DNA of 64,000 bases from Paenibacillus sp. (GCA_023663345.1 JAMPHR010000001.1:265733-329732), one strand, 5' to 3'; counted from the first letter of the stretch, positions 45,467-55,698 are shown. The notes: a model not told the origin generated them from the letters alone. Translations and numbers: made by a program.

Positions 45467-48283
45467 TTAGTTGCCGTAAGGCTTGTCTATCTGATAGAAC
45501 GGGGCAAGCGGCCACACGAAGGCATCGAGATCATCGGGCGAGCCTGGATCGAACGTCTGTTGCAGCACTATGTGTCCGGCCAGTTCGGGAACAGCTTTGC
45601 GCAACCCCTCGACCACACACTTGGCTACTTGGGTAGCTCCATAAGGATTGAAGTGGGTATTGTCGGCCAGCTCCTTGTCCTGTCCGGGATAAGTATTGGC
45701 AGGATAATGCACAAGAGCCATCTTGCTCCCCTCCACGCCAAGAGTCTCATAGAGCGTCGTGGTCATGGCTGTGAGATCTATCACAGGTACACCTTCGCGC
45801 TCGGCCACCTGACGCACGGCATCATCATACTCGCCGTGGGTGTCGATGATCTTACCGTCAGGACCGAAATGCCGGCGGGCGGTGGGTGTGAGCAATACAG
45901 GGTTAAGCCCTCGTGAGCGGGCCTCGTCGATAAACCGTTTCAGATTGGCTGAGAAATTATAATAGGCACCCGACCCGGGCATACGGTCCTTTTCATCATT
46001 ATGACCAAACTCCACGAGGATATAGTCTCCTTTACGGGCCATACTGAGCACCTTGGCAAGACGGCGCGAGGCTATGAACGAAGTAGTGCGCTGTCCGCTC
46101 TCGGCGTGATTGGCTACAACTATGTTGGAATCAAAGAATGAGGGGATTATCTGTCCCCAGCTTGCCCACGGCTCATAGGTCTGATCCACCACGGTGCTGT
46201 TACCGCACAGGTAGACGGTGGTCACGCTGTCGGCATCGGTCACCGGCTCGATAATCACCGACCGTACAGCCGGAGCATCGCCTGTGAACTCAAGGGTAAG
46301 TCGGTCGTCCCATGTTGGGGTGCCGACCTCGCGGGGATTGATTCTCACTGTGTCAGTAAGGTTTATCGCCGGATTACGTTTATGCACGATGAAAGTTTTC
46401 TCCACGGTCTCCCCCTTGCGTGTGGCGATGCGGTCGAGCATCAGCCTACGGCTCTCAGCCCTGACGGTGGTATTCCCTTTGCGCTTTCTGTCGCCAAGGG
46501 TCAATGTGACTTTATAATTACCGTCGGGCACCCTCACCGAAAAATAGAATGGTGAGGAGCCATCCTTGGACGGAGATGTGGAGAAGTCGTATCCATATCC
46601 GTCGAAGTCATTGTAGGCTCCCATATTGTCGTCGAGCACGAACTCGTATTTCACAGGCTTGAGATAATCCTTGAGCGGACATCCGTTTTCCATCAGCCCC
46701 TCGGCCACACCACGGGCATTGAGTCTGGCACCGGCAAGAGAGGCGTGAGTATGATCCTTTTTGAAATAGGTGTAGGTGTTTCCCTCTCCCAACGCCTGAA
46801 GTTTTCGGCCCGAAATGGTGTTGAGATCTATGAAATAGGCTCCGGACTGGCGTGCCGCCTCACGTGCCCAACGTCCATAACTGCTGCGGTTGCTCTCGAT
46901 CTTGCCGTCGGTCCATTTGTTACGTGGGGTATGGCTTATTATCACGGGGATAGCACCTTTCTCACGTGCATCCATCACGAATTTCCGTAGATACCAACCG
47001 TAGGTATACACCACCTGATTCTTTCCGGTAGCCTCCATCTTGAACACCTTGCTCTCGGGGCCCGATCCGTGAAGTTCGCCACGGGCCTTGCCGGTATTTA
47101 TGTCGCCACCATCGTTGTGGCCAAACTGTATCAGCACAAAGTCTCCGGGTCGGAGGGCGTCATACACCTTGTTCCAACGCCCTTCGTCGAGAAAGGTGCG
47201 CGCGCTACGTCCGGCCTTGGCATGATTCTCCACCGAGACGCGGGTAGTGTCAAATAGCTCTGCAATAACACTGCCCCAACCCCACATGGAATCATCATCC
47301 TTATCCTCGTTCTTGACAGTACTGTCGCCGATGGTAAATACAACCGGGCAGCCGGGCTTGCGCGACGCACCTGTGATCTTGTCCTCGGGCACAGGAATCA
47401 TCCAGCTCCCGAGAGGTATATCCTTAAGTTCCTTGAGACCCTCGACCGCAGACTCAGCATTGACCTTCGCGCCGAACTCGGAAGTGTGGATGCGGTCGAG
47501 ATAGAACATTGTCTTGACTTTTTCTTTGCCGAAACGCTCAAACTTACGGGCTGTAATTTCATTGAGATCCACAAACGGCACTCCCTCAGCCTCGGCCACC
47601 TGCCTGGCCCACAGGCCAAATGTACGATTCACCCTCGTTATCACAGTGCTGTCCTTGTCGTCCCAGGCACAACGCGGAGTCAGGGAAAACAGTATGGGAT
47701 TGCCACCTTTCTTCCTGACATCGTTGATGTACCGGCGCATGTATTCGCCATAGGTGTAGACTGTCTCCTTCTCTCCGGTCTCCTTGATAGTCACATCGAG
47801 GCTGTCGTTGCCTATTCCAGGGATGGACGCACGGGCTCTGCCACTATCGTATGGGCCGTTGTCATTATGTCCGAGTTCGATTATCACCCAGTCGCCCGGG
47901 CGTATCCCTTCCACCACATCATTCCACAATCTGTTATAGAAAGTGCGGCTGCTCATGCCACCCAGAGCATGGTTCTCGACAGTGATCTTATCACTGTCGA
48001 AATATTCAGGCATGAAGTATCCCCATCCCCACTGGCCGTTCTGCCCGTTTCCGAGCGTGCCGGTGCGCATGGTGGAATTGCCGACAAGGAACAGGACTGG
48101 ATTGGAACCTACTCTCGTGGATCCTGCCACAGGACGCACTGTACGGGCCTTGTTGAGACTATCGAGAGTATTGTCGATCACTTTGTTGACATCTTCCATC
48201 GGAGCGGCGATCTTGCTCTGTCCCCAGCACCATGAGGCACTGAACAAAACGGATGCGGAAAACAGGACTCCTGCAAGTTTCAT
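45467..48283 (-). CDS. Secreted protein with three SGNH-hydrolase (rhamnogalacturonan acetylesterase-like, CE12) domains
   Basis: A 938-residue exported protein with a signal peptide of about 21 residues. It contains three complete SGNH domains. Domain 1 (about 60-290): Ser70 in GNST, GHND at 138-141, DRIH with His266. Domain 2 (about 311-535): Ser321 in GDST, GHND at 388-391, DHTH with His513. Domain 3 (about 687-895): Ser696 in GNST, GHND at 760-763, DNTH with His877. A beta-sandwich of about 150 residues sits between domains 2 and 3. All catalytic blocks are intact, so all three may deacetylate galacturonic acid in pectin. CE12 proteins usually have one or two domains. It follows the PL11 gene by 38 bases. 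Confidence 0.9.
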   Translation of the reverse strand: MKLAGVLFSASVLFSASWCWGQSKIAAPMEDVNKVIDNTLDSLNKARTVRPVAGSTRVGSNPVLFLVGNSTMRTGTLGNGQNGQWGWGYFMPEYFDSDKITVENHALGGMSSRTFYNRLWNDVVEGIRPGDWVIIELGHNDNGPYDSGRARASIPGIGNDSLDVTIKETGEKETVYTYGEYMRRYINDVRKKGGNPILFSLTPRCAWDDKDSTVITRVNRTFGLWARQVAEAEGVPFVDLNEITARKFERFGKEKVKTMFYLDRIHTSEFGAKVNAESAVEGLKELKDIPLGSWMIPVPEDKITGASRKPGCPVVFTIGDSTVKNEDKDDDSMWGWGSVIAELFDTTRVSVENHAKAGRSARTFLDEGRWNKVYDALRPGDFVLIQFGHNDGGDINTGKARGELHGSGPESKVFKMEATGKNQVVYTYGWYLRKFVMDAREKGAIPVIISHTPRNKWTDGKIESNRSSYGRWAREAARQSGAYFIDLNTISGRKLQALGEGNTYTYFKKDHTHASLAGARLNARGVAEGLMENGCPLKDYLKPVKYEFVLDDNMGAYNDFDGYGYDFSTSPSKDGSSPFYFSVRVPDGNYKVTLTLGDRKRKGNTTVRAESRRLMLDRIATRKGETVEKTFIVHKRNPAINLTDTVRINPREVGTPTWDDRLTLEFTGDAPAVRSVIIEPVTDADSVTTVYLCGNSTVVDQTYEPWASWGQIIPSFFDSNIVVANHAESGQRTTSFIASRRLAKVLSMARKGDYILVEFGHNDEKDRMPGSGAYYNFSANLKRFIDEARSRGLNPVLLTPTARRHFGPDGKIIDTHGEYDDAVRQVAEREGVPVIDLTAMTTTLYETLGVEGSKMALVHYPANTYPGQDKELADNTHFNPYGATQVAKCVVEGLRKAVPELAGHIVLQQTFDPGSPDDLDAFVWPLAPFYQIDKPYGN

Positions 48284-48321
48284 AATGAACTGATGTATTA
48301 AGAGTTGTAAGAATATAAATA

Positions 48322-50193
48322 TTAATCAACGTATGTGCCACGGAATTTCCGCCCCTTCAGATCAGGGCCGAAATAGAATCCCGGCTGGGTGGGCTGATTA
48401 TAGCCCACATTCTGATTGGCTATGCTGTGACGGTAGACCGGATCCTCCAGGAATGTGTGGAACCGGTACCGGGTGGGGATAGTCGAAACGTACAGACGCA
48501 GAGAGGAATTGTCAGATGTGCGCATCAGCACCTCCTCGCGCCAATCGCCTATGATGTCGCCCTGAAGGCAAGGAGTGGCCTTGGTCCAGTTATTCCACGT
48601 GCACCCCTCGAATTTCATAAGCGGTTCGCACCGGCCTGTAGCCGGATTGTATTTGCTCACCACATTCTTATCCAGAAGCTCACGCAACAGGTCGCCGTCC
48701 CACCACACGGCCATATTGACCGGAATCTGGGAGCGTGCCGGGCCTACAAAACCCATGGGCGGAGAGATCAACGTGCCGTCAAAGGCTCTCACTCCACCGG
48801 TATTGGGCGACCACACCTCCACTCCCGGATGTTCGGGATCGATATCAGCCGCCATGCACCGGCCTATGTCAAGATTGCTCGGGAACTGAAATATCACCTT
48901 ACCCGTGGCTGCATCGCGCAGAGAAGTGCCATCACGACGATTCTCGTGGCAACCCCATATATAGAAATTACGGTTGTCGGGGTCGGACAAAATGTGCATG
49001 GCATCACCATGATGCATACGGGTAGTGTACAGCCCAGAACCGTCATGGTCGACAGCCATCTGGCCATATATTATCTCATCACATCCGTCACCGTCCACAT
49101 CAGCCACGCGCAAGTTGTGGTTGCCTTGTCCACTGTAATCCTCAAGTCCGGGCTTGGCGGAATCAAAGACCCACCGCACCTCGAGATCCTTGCCATTCCA
49201 ATCGTAGGCGGCCAGCACCGAACGGGTATAGTATCCACGGCAAAAGACAGCCGAAGGATGCACGCCATCGAGATAGGCTGTGGCAGCGAGATAACGTTCC
49301 GAGCGGTTGGCATAGGAGTCACCCCAATCCTTAAGCTCGCCCCGTGCAGGTATATATGGCACTGTAGCCATAGCCTCACCGGTAAGTCCCTTGAATACAG
49401 TAAGATACTCCGGCCCTGCGATAATGCGCCCACGAATATTGCGGAAATCGGCGCGATAGTCGCCTATCATGCGCCGTGTACCATCGACAGTACCGTCGGC
49501 CGTCTTGCATATCAGCTCGGCACACCCGTCACCGTCAAAATCAGCTACAAGAAACTGAGTATAGTGAGCGCCGGACCGGATGTTGCGACCAAGATCAATA
49601 CGCCACAGACGGGTGCCGTCAAGACGGTAGCAATCAATGAGAGTAGGGCCTGTAAATCCGTCGTGGGCATTGTCATGGGCATTGGAAGGTTCCCATTTCA
49701 GAAAGATCTCATATTGTCCGTCACCGTCCACATCACCGATCGAAGCATCGTTAGGCTCATAGCTATATTCCTTTCCGAAAATATCAACATCCCCCCGGGG
49801 CACATCAAGGTCAATATTTAGATACCCAACAGGAGCATCGGCCGAAAGGTTAAAAACACCGGAATCTTTCTCCCCTTTCAGCGCCCTGACCTCGTAGACA
49901 GCCTCAACACCATCCTTGTGGCCATCCATGAAAAAAGTAGTACGGTCCAGCGGCTTTTTATTGATCCTTTTACCGTTACGATATACGTCAAACGTCTGAT
50001 TACCTGGATCGGATGAAAGATAGCGCCATGACAGCACCACTGAATCGGACGATGCTCGCACAGCTATCAACCCGCGGTCAAGCTTCTCCATTTTTATTCT
50101 GGAGTAATCGTATCTTGACTGAGCGAGCCCTGTCAATCCTGACAAGAATACTATTAAAAACGGCAATGCAATTCTAATGATTGTATGTTTCAT
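48322..50193 (-). CDS. PL11-family rhamnogalacturonan lyase
   Basis: A 623-residue secreted eight-bladed beta-propeller lyase that cuts the rhamnose-galacturonate backbone by beta-elimination. The signal peptide is MKHTIIRIALPFLIVFLSGLTGLAQ. A beta-sandwich domain (about 28-130) precedes the propeller. Calcium-binding DxDGDG loops are repeated: DVDGDGQYEIF, DFDGDGCAEL and DVDGDGCDEI. The HDNAHDGFTGPT and WGCHENRRDGTS segments are typical of PL11. It heads the minus-strand transcript PL11, triple SGNH, rhaM, GH28. A 28-base inverted repeat with the proposed operator core lies 80 bases upstream. Confidence 0.94.
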   Translation of the reverse strand: MKHTIIRIALPFLIVFLSGLTGLAQSRYDYSRIKMEKLDRGLIAVRASSDSVVLSWRYLSSDPGNQTFDVYRNGKRINKKPLDRTTFFMDGHKDGVEAVYEVRALKGEKDSGVFNLSADAPVGYLNIDLDVPRGDVDIFGKEYSYEPNDASIGDVDGDGQYEIFLKWEPSNAHDNAHDGFTGPTLIDCYRLDGTRLWRIDLGRNIRSGAHYTQFLVADFDGDGCAELICKTADGTVDGTRRMIGDYRADFRNIRGRIIAGPEYLTVFKGLTGEAMATVPYIPARGELKDWGDSYANRSERYLAATAYLDGVHPSAVFCRGYYTRSVLAAYDWNGKDLEVRWVFDSAKPGLEDYSGQGNHNLRVADVDGDGCDEIIYGQMAVDHDGSGLYTTRMHHGDAMHILSDPDNRNFYIWGCHENRRDGTSLRDAATGKVIFQFPSNLDIGRCMAADIDPEHPGVEVWSPNTGGVRAFDGTLISPPMGFVGPARSQIPVNMAVWWDGDLLRELLDKNVVSKYNPATGRCEPLMKFEGCTWNNWTKATPCLQGDIIGDWREEVLMRTSDNSSLRLYVSTIPTRYRFHTFLEDPVYRHSIANQNVGYNQPTQPGFYFGPDLKGRKFRGTYVD

Positions 50194-50226
50194 AATTCAT
50201 GGTTCAGATAGGAACATGCTGCAAAA

Positions 50227-50234
50227 CAAAATTG
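50227..50234 (-). promoter_or_regulatory. Degenerate -7 element of the PL11 operon
   Basis: The minus strand reads CAATTTTG, one base from TAnnTTTG, 34 bases before the PL11 start. It lies 38 bases from the proximal edge of the inverted repeat at 50273-50300. Confidence 0.4.
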
Positions 50235-50272
50235 CAATAAAAGAATCAGATAACCGTGATTTTTCGTATTAA

Positions 50273-50300
50273 TTAGGGGTAATTATTGAATTACCCCTAA
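50273..50300. promoter_or_regulatory. Perfect inverted repeat, proposed operator of the PL11 operon
   Basis: TTAGGGGTAATT (50273-50284), ATTG, AATTACCCCTAA (50289-50300). It contains the AGGGGT core found upstream of susC and between the GH2 genes, here in both orientations. It follows the regulator stop codon by 29 bases, but on the minus strand no T-run follows, so an operator is more likely than a terminator. Confidence 0.55.
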
Positions 50301-50329
50301 ATATGATTAAAAAACACACCTTTGCGAGT

Positions 50330-53179
50330 TCATTTTTCATCCGCTCCGGTTTCAGCCCTCATCCCGTTCTGATAATCGCGGGGACTTATTCCGATCTCTT
50401 TCTTGAAACTCGTGGTGAAATAACGGCGGTCACCGTAGCCCACCATGTCAGCCACCTGGCTTATGGAATAATTCTTGCTTTCAAGCAACTTGCAGGCATG
50501 CTGCATCTTGATCTCAAGAATAAAGTCGAGAGGAGTCTTGCCGGTGATGCTCTTGATCTTGCGCGAGAACGTGGAGCGTGACATGTTTACTCCTCGTGCA
50601 AGGGCATTCACGTCAAAATCTGAATCATTGAGATTATCCTCCACCACTTTGGTAGCCTTTTCGAGAAGAATCCTGTCGAGTTTCTGGAATTCCTCCTCGG
50701 GCAAAGTAACGGGACTTGAGAGATATGAACGCATCTTGATCATCTCCTCGCTGTCGGCCCACAGTTCCTCGTTCTGCTTCTTGAGACGACGACGGTAAAG
50801 CACAAGGACATAGCCAACAGTCCCGAGCAGCAACAGGAAATATATTGTGAACGCCCACCAGGTCTCGTAGAAATGCGGCAACCAGCGTATCTCGAGCGTT
50901 GTAAGCTCATCACTCAGACGGTTGTACTCGTCGCATGTCCTTACCTCAAGTGTATAATTGCCACGGTTGAAGCCATTATACACGGCTATATTCTCGCCAA
51001 GTGCCGTGTAGCGCCATTCATTATCGAAACCCTTTATACGGTAGGCATACCTCAATTTTGAGGGATAACGATATCCGAGCGTCGAGAAATGAAACTCAAT
51101 ATTCCTGTCATCGGGAGCAAGAGTAAGCCGTCCGGCATCGTACATGCCGTCCTCGTCGCCGAAAACCCTCGACTCGCCCGAGACGGTAATGTCAGTTATC
51201 ACAGTCCTGACAGAAGCCACATCCTCATCGAGAGCAGGATTGGGCGTGAATACGGCAATACCGCCCACGCCACCGACACCAAGGAATCCCTGACCGGCAC
51301 GGCACGGAGTACGAGACAGCAGACGACCAAGATTCATATCCCGCCCGGCATCATATACAAACCTCAGATTGTTGCGTGGATTGAATTCCACAATTTTGGA
51401 ATCCGTAACTGCCCACACATGCCCATCATCGCTGACATGAATCTGCTTCACGCCCGACTGCCCCATTCCGGAACAACGGTCAGTGTGATCGGTAAACATG
51501 CGGTCGGCCGGATTATAGTCATAGACACGACCATCATCGGTGCCTACCCATATCCTGCCATCGGGAGCGGCCGCCATTGCCGAATTCTTATTATGGAACA
51601 ATACATCTTTAGATAACATATTGCATTTAAGCGATGATACATCAAACAGCCCCTGCTCCTTGGACAGACCATAGATACGACGATCAGCAGTCTCCACTAT
51701 ATCGGTGATGATACCGGCATAAGGATATGTGCCAACGAAGTCACGAAGATTAAGATCATAACAATACAATCCCTCAGTAGATCCAATCCACAGCCTCTCG
51801 CTGCTATCCTCGTACAGTTTGGTGATTTTGACAGTCGGGGTTACGAAGGAAGAGATGGATACCGAATCGACCACCGACATGACCATATTGTTGTGAGAGA
51901 TGGCAAACACCATGTTACTGCGTTCCTGCGACACCCATACACCATTGCGCGACGGGGAGGAGCCCATCTCCTCAGCCATGCGGAGCCTCAGGATATCCAT
52001 GGCAATATTATCATCGTGATAGGAAATGCGGTCGGTAGCGAGATCGTAGAGCAACAATCCGCTTCGGAACTGGAGCATCCACAGGAGATTGCGCCTATCG
52101 GCGGGCAACACCGAAGTGATCACCGGAGAGTTCTCGTATCTGCGTCGCACAGCCGGCAGACCGTAGTCCACCACATTATTGTCGAGATATATTACCGAGC
52201 TCGCCCTGTCCAGACAGCCGATCCATATAGCACCCGGCGTAGAGATCACCGACATCATAGAAGCTCCGTTGAAGCGGTCGGCCATGGGGTGACATATAGA
52301 GGTGAGCTTCCCGTCGGGCTCGGGACGGAATATGAGAAGATGATTTCGACTTATACCCCACAGATAACCGTCATGATCATCCTGAGTGAAATCAAGCAGA
52401 TTCTCGGTGCGATGGCTGTCCCAGTAATGTATGGGACTCGCAACAAATACCGTGTCGGCATCAGGATCAAACCGATAGATCGAGGCCCTGAAATCAGTGA
52501 CCCAGAAATGATCGTTTCTCCGGTCCTGAACTATTTGGCCAAGGGGCACATCGGCCTCTATGGGTCTGTACATATCGAATTCATCCTTATCTCTCTCATA
52601 CCGGTATATGCCACGGCTGTAGGAGGTCATATAGATATCCCCGGTTCGGGACTGGCAAAAGCCACTGACATAGGTAGCCTTGCCCTTACGGTCGGTGATA
52701 TTGTAATCCTTAATCCAATTTCCTATACGGTCGTAACGGCGGAGCTTGCCATACTGATTGATCCACACATCGCCGTCGGTGGTGACATGCAGAGAATTGA
52801 CAGGACGTGAACCGATACGGATCTCATCAAAAGGCGAGATGCGGTAGTTACGCTTGTCAAGCGCCCATACCCCCTTGTCGGTAGCCACGAGTATACGGCC
52901 AATGCTGTCCTCGGCGATGCCGTTGATATTATTGGCATTACCCGGATGAAAGATAGCCACATGATACCCGTCGTCGCGACACAGACCATTGGTGGTACCA
53001 TACCACATGTATCCCTCGCTGTCACGGAATATTCTCCTCAACCCTCGCTCGGGAAGCTGACTCATGGTGGGAATGACCGATACCGATGCATTGCTCGCGC
53101 CATCGGCCGGAGCCGACGCAAGCATACATACAATAATCAGCAGGAATATGACTGCGGGAATTTTCACGCACATCTTCAT
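50330..53179 (-). CDS. Membrane-bound one-component regulator: propeller sensor, Y_Y_Y domain, AraC HTH; no kinase or receiver
   Basis: A 949-residue regulator. After an N-terminal signal/anchor come beta-propeller repeats (RRIFRDSEGYMWYGTTNGLCR, DSSERLWIGSTEGLYCYD), then a triple-Tyr domain (NIEFHFSTLGYRYPSKLRYAYRIKGFDNEW). One membrane helix lies at about 774-795, and an AraC-type HTH fills about 830-936. Only some 35 residues separate the helix from the DNA-binding domain. The histidine kinase, ATPase and receiver domains of classic hybrid two-component systems are missing, with no frameshift to explain it. It probably senses a pectin oligosaccharide in the periplasm and activates the locus from the membrane. 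It lies between GH2 and PL11. Confidence 0.9.
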   Translation of the reverse strand: MKMCVKIPAVIFLLIIVCMLASAPADGASNASVSVIPTMSQLPERGLRRIFRDSEGYMWYGTTNGLCRDDGYHVAIFHPGNANNINGIAEDSIGRILVATDKGVWALDKRNYRISPFDEIRIGSRPVNSLHVTTDGDVWINQYGKLRRYDRIGNWIKDYNITDRKGKATYVSGFCQSRTGDIYMTSYSRGIYRYERDKDEFDMYRPIEADVPLGQIVQDRRNDHFWVTDFRASIYRFDPDADTVFVASPIHYWDSHRTENLLDFTQDDHDGYLWGISRNHLLIFRPEPDGKLTSICHPMADRFNGASMMSVISTPGAIWIGCLDRASSVIYLDNNVVDYGLPAVRRRYENSPVITSVLPADRRNLLWMLQFRSGLLLYDLATDRISYHDDNIAMDILRLRMAEEMGSSPSRNGVWVSQERSNMVFAISHNNMVMSVVDSVSISSFVTPTVKITKLYEDSSERLWIGSTEGLYCYDLNLRDFVGTYPYAGIITDIVETADRRIYGLSKEQGLFDVSSLKCNMLSKDVLFHNKNSAMAAAPDGRIWVGTDDGRVYDYNPADRMFTDHTDRCSGMGQSGVKQIHVSDDGHVWAVTDSKIVEFNPRNNLRFVYDAGRDMNLGRLLSRTPCRAGQGFLGVGGVGGIAVFTPNPALDEDVASVRTVITDITVSGESRVFGDEDGMYDAGRLTLAPDDRNIEFHFSTLGYRYPSKLRYAYRIKGFDNEWRYTALGENIAVYNGFNRGNYTLEVRTCDEYNRLSDELTTLEIRWLPHFYETWWAFTIYFLLLLGTVGYVLVLYRRRLKKQNEELWADSEEMIKMRSYLSSPVTLPEEEFQKLDRILLEKATKVVEDNLNDSDFDVNALARGVNMSRSTFSRKIKSITGKTPLDFILEIKMQHACKLLESKNYSISQVADMVGYGDRRYFTTSFKKEIGISPRDYQNGMRAETGADEK

Positions 53180-53251
53180 CTCGTAATGTCCTAAGTAGTC
53201 TTAAAAAGAAACTCTACATGCAAGTCCTGATGAGCTTGCACAATAGAATTT

Positions 53252-55675
53252 TCAGATAGTGGTCATTTTCAGTTTAATCTCCTTGCCGCCCTCGGGAATG
53301 ACTGTGAGTGTCACCGGACCGCTCTCGCGGGTGGAGCGGAGTATAACGGATGCCTGGCCATTGAACAGGCGACGGCTATCGCCGATGGTGAGTTCATCGC
53401 TGGTAATGTTACCGTTAATAACTCCTACAATTTCGGCGGGACCGTCGACCTTGAACACCAGCGGAGTCTCGGAGCCGGGCACTATACGTGACTTGCTGTC
53501 GACAGCCTCAATGCTCACATGCTGCAGATCCATGCCATCGGCTTTCCAAGAGGAATTGTCGGGAGTGGCCCTGAGACGCGACACTTTTCCGGTGGTCTCG
53601 ATGCGATGGCGTGCTACCGGAGCTTTCTCCCCGTCACGATAGGCCACTGCCTCAAGCGCTCCGGCCTTGTAAGGGATACTTTCCCAATATATCCTGTTGC
53701 GCTTCTTAGGATCGGACACCTCATTGCGCTTGCGGGCTATGGTCTTACCGTTGAGACGTAGCTCCACCTCATCGGCGTTGGTATAGGTATAGAGATCCAC
53801 CGAGCTACCGGGGAGGCGGTTCCAATGGTCGGACATGCGCTTGGTGCCCACCTTCACATCGTTCCACACGGTGTTGACATCGCTGTCGATGATACCGATA
53901 TGAACCACCGGCTCCTCGGGCTTGAATATGCTTCGCAGGAACCATGCTATGGGCTTGGGACGTAAAGATATGTCAAATATGCCTTCGTTCCAACCCTTTG
54001 CGGGCCATCCGTGAGACTCCCCGAGGTAATCGATCATGCCCCAGTAGGCAAGACCTATCACCTTGTCAAGATTCATTTCAAAGAAATTAGGTCCCATACC
54101 GGAGGTGTTGGCCTCGCTCTGATAGAACATCATCCACGGGAAACGACGGCTATCGCCGGGGAAGTACATGTAACGGTAGTTGTAAGCGGCGATATCGGTC
54201 TCCATAACCAGCGGTGCGGGGAGGGAATCGGTGGTCTGATGACGGCCACGGGGGTGCATGGCTACTGTGACAGGACGCGTGGTATCGAAACGGTCGAGCA
54301 GGGCTTTCTGCATCTTATAGGGAGTGACGCCCCAATCGGCATAAGGAAGCTCCCACAGGAGCTGCAGTTCGTTACCGAGGCTCCACATTATCACCGAGGG
54401 GTGGTTGCGATCACGTTTCACCCATTCGGGCACATCCTTGGGCCATTGCTCCATCCAGTCCTTGCGGCCACCTGCATACTGAGTGAGCCACTTGTCATAC
54501 AACTCATCGACCACGAGGATTCCGTAGCGGTCGCACAGTTGCATAAACTCCTTACTGTAGGGATTATGAGAAGTGCGGATGTGGTTGAAACCGAAATCCT
54601 TGAGCATCTTGATACGCTTCTCGATCGCCGCCGGGTAGGCTGCGGCACCGAGCGCTCCGAGTGTATGGTGATTGGCTATGCCCTTCAACAGAGTCTTACG
54701 GCCATTGAGCTTGAATCCAAACTCGGGCGAATACTCTATGGAACGTATTCCGAACTGATCCTCCACGCGGTCGATCACCTCACCGTCGGACGACAGCAGG
54801 GACATTTCCACCGTGTAGAGATGAGGATTGTCGCAATCCCACAGACGCGGAGACTTGATCTCGAGGCTGTCGACGGTGTACTCCCTGATTTTCTGCTTGC
54901 GGTTGAAAGGGAGATCGAGGGTGCGGTCATACACCTCGTTGCCATCGGCATCAGTGATGCGGGCCCGTACCTTTATAGTCTTGGCCTTATGCTTGAGGGC
55001 CGCTATCTCGGCCTGGAGTTTCACTGTGGCCACATCGTCAGAGACATAGGGCGTGGTAATATACAACGGATGACGGGGGAAATAGGTGTCATGATCAGTA
55101 ACCACTACATCGACATTGCGGTAAAGTCCACCACCGGTGTACCATCGCGAATTTTCAGGTTTACCCGTATCTGCCCTCACGGCCAGAATATTGGGGCCGT
55201 CGTAATTCAGCATATCGGTAACATCAATCTCAAAACCGAGATAACCGTAATCGGTGCCTCCGATAGCGTGCCCGTTAAGAAATACATCGCCATTGAGCAT
55301 TATTCCACCAAAATCAAGCAGGACACGCCGCCCTTTCCATGAGGGATCGGCAGTGAGTTGACGGCGATACCAGCCGGCACCCATCTCCTTGAATCCACGC
55401 GAACTGAGGCGAGACTTCACATTGGCCACGGGGTTATCGCTATCGGCAGTCTCGCCAGCCTCGGGGGCGACCCAAGGTTGTGAGATCTGAAAGTCGTGAG
55501 GTAGATTGACCTGTAGCCATGCGGAATCATCGTAAGCCGGATCCCAGGCCTCGTCGTTATCTCCGTAAGAGAATCGCCAACCGAAATTTAAATTCTCCAC
55601 ATCCCGATCGGCCGCACTGACAATTATGGGCAACGCTAATGTCAGGATCAATGTTGCAAGAAATTTCTTGATCAT
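53252..55675 (-). CDS. GH2-family exo-glycosidase (beta-galactosidase-like)
   Basis: An 807-residue secreted retaining glycosidase. The signal peptide is MIKKFLATLILTLALPIIVSA. Residues of about 28-190 form the sugar-binding jelly roll (FGWRFSYGDND, WYRRQL, NGHAIGGTDYGYLGFEIDVT), an immunoglobulin-like domain follows to about 315, and the TIM barrel starts near KGIANHHTLG. The acid/base is Glu436 in WSLGNEL, and the nucleophile is probably Glu521 in FYQSEANTS. C-terminal sandwich domains follow (VSDPKKRNRIYW onward). The short spacing to the regulator gene (72 bases) suggests a shared transcript. The substrate is probably a beta-galactoside of pectin side chains. Confidence 0.92.
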   Translation of the reverse strand: MIKKFLATLILTLALPIIVSAADRDVENLNFGWRFSYGDNDEAWDPAYDDSAWLQVNLPHDFQISQPWVAPEAGETADSDNPVANVKSRLSSRGFKEMGAGWYRRQLTADPSWKGRRVLLDFGGIMLNGDVFLNGHAIGGTDYGYLGFEIDVTDMLNYDGPNILAVRADTGKPENSRWYTGGGLYRNVDVVVTDHDTYFPRHPLYITTPYVSDDVATVKLQAEIAALKHKAKTIKVRARITDADGNEVYDRTLDLPFNRKQKIREYTVDSLEIKSPRLWDCDNPHLYTVEMSLLSSDGEVIDRVEDQFGIRSIEYSPEFGFKLNGRKTLLKGIANHHTLGALGAAAYPAAIEKRIKMLKDFGFNHIRTSHNPYSKEFMQLCDRYGILVVDELYDKWLTQYAGGRKDWMEQWPKDVPEWVKRDRNHPSVIMWSLGNELQLLWELPYADWGVTPYKMQKALLDRFDTTRPVTVAMHPRGRHQTTDSLPAPLVMETDIAAYNYRYMYFPGDSRRFPWMMFYQSEANTSGMGPNFFEMNLDKVIGLAYWGMIDYLGESHGWPAKGWNEGIFDISLRPKPIAWFLRSIFKPEEPVVHIGIIDSDVNTVWNDVKVGTKRMSDHWNRLPGSSVDLYTYTNADEVELRLNGKTIARKRNEVSDPKKRNRIYWESIPYKAGALEAVAYRDGEKAPVARHRIETTGKVSRLRATPDNSSWKADGMDLQHVSIEAVDSKSRIVPGSETPLVFKVDGPAEIVGVINGNITSDELTIGDSRRLFNGQASVILRSTRESGPVTLTVIPEGGKEIKLKMTTI

Positions 55676-55698
55676 GGTAAGAAATAAAAAAGGTATAA

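Noticed and set aside
48427..49821. A 464-codon open frame antisense to PL11
   Set aside because: Shadow frame of the lyase gene; its translation shows no recognisable protein features.
50273..50300. Inverted repeat as a terminator of the regulator gene
   Set aside because: No T-run follows on the minus strand, and its AGGGGT core recurs at two other control regions, so I list it as an operator.
54011..55342. A 443-codon open frame antisense to GH2
   Set aside because: Same reason: lies inside a gene with all GH2 motifs intact.
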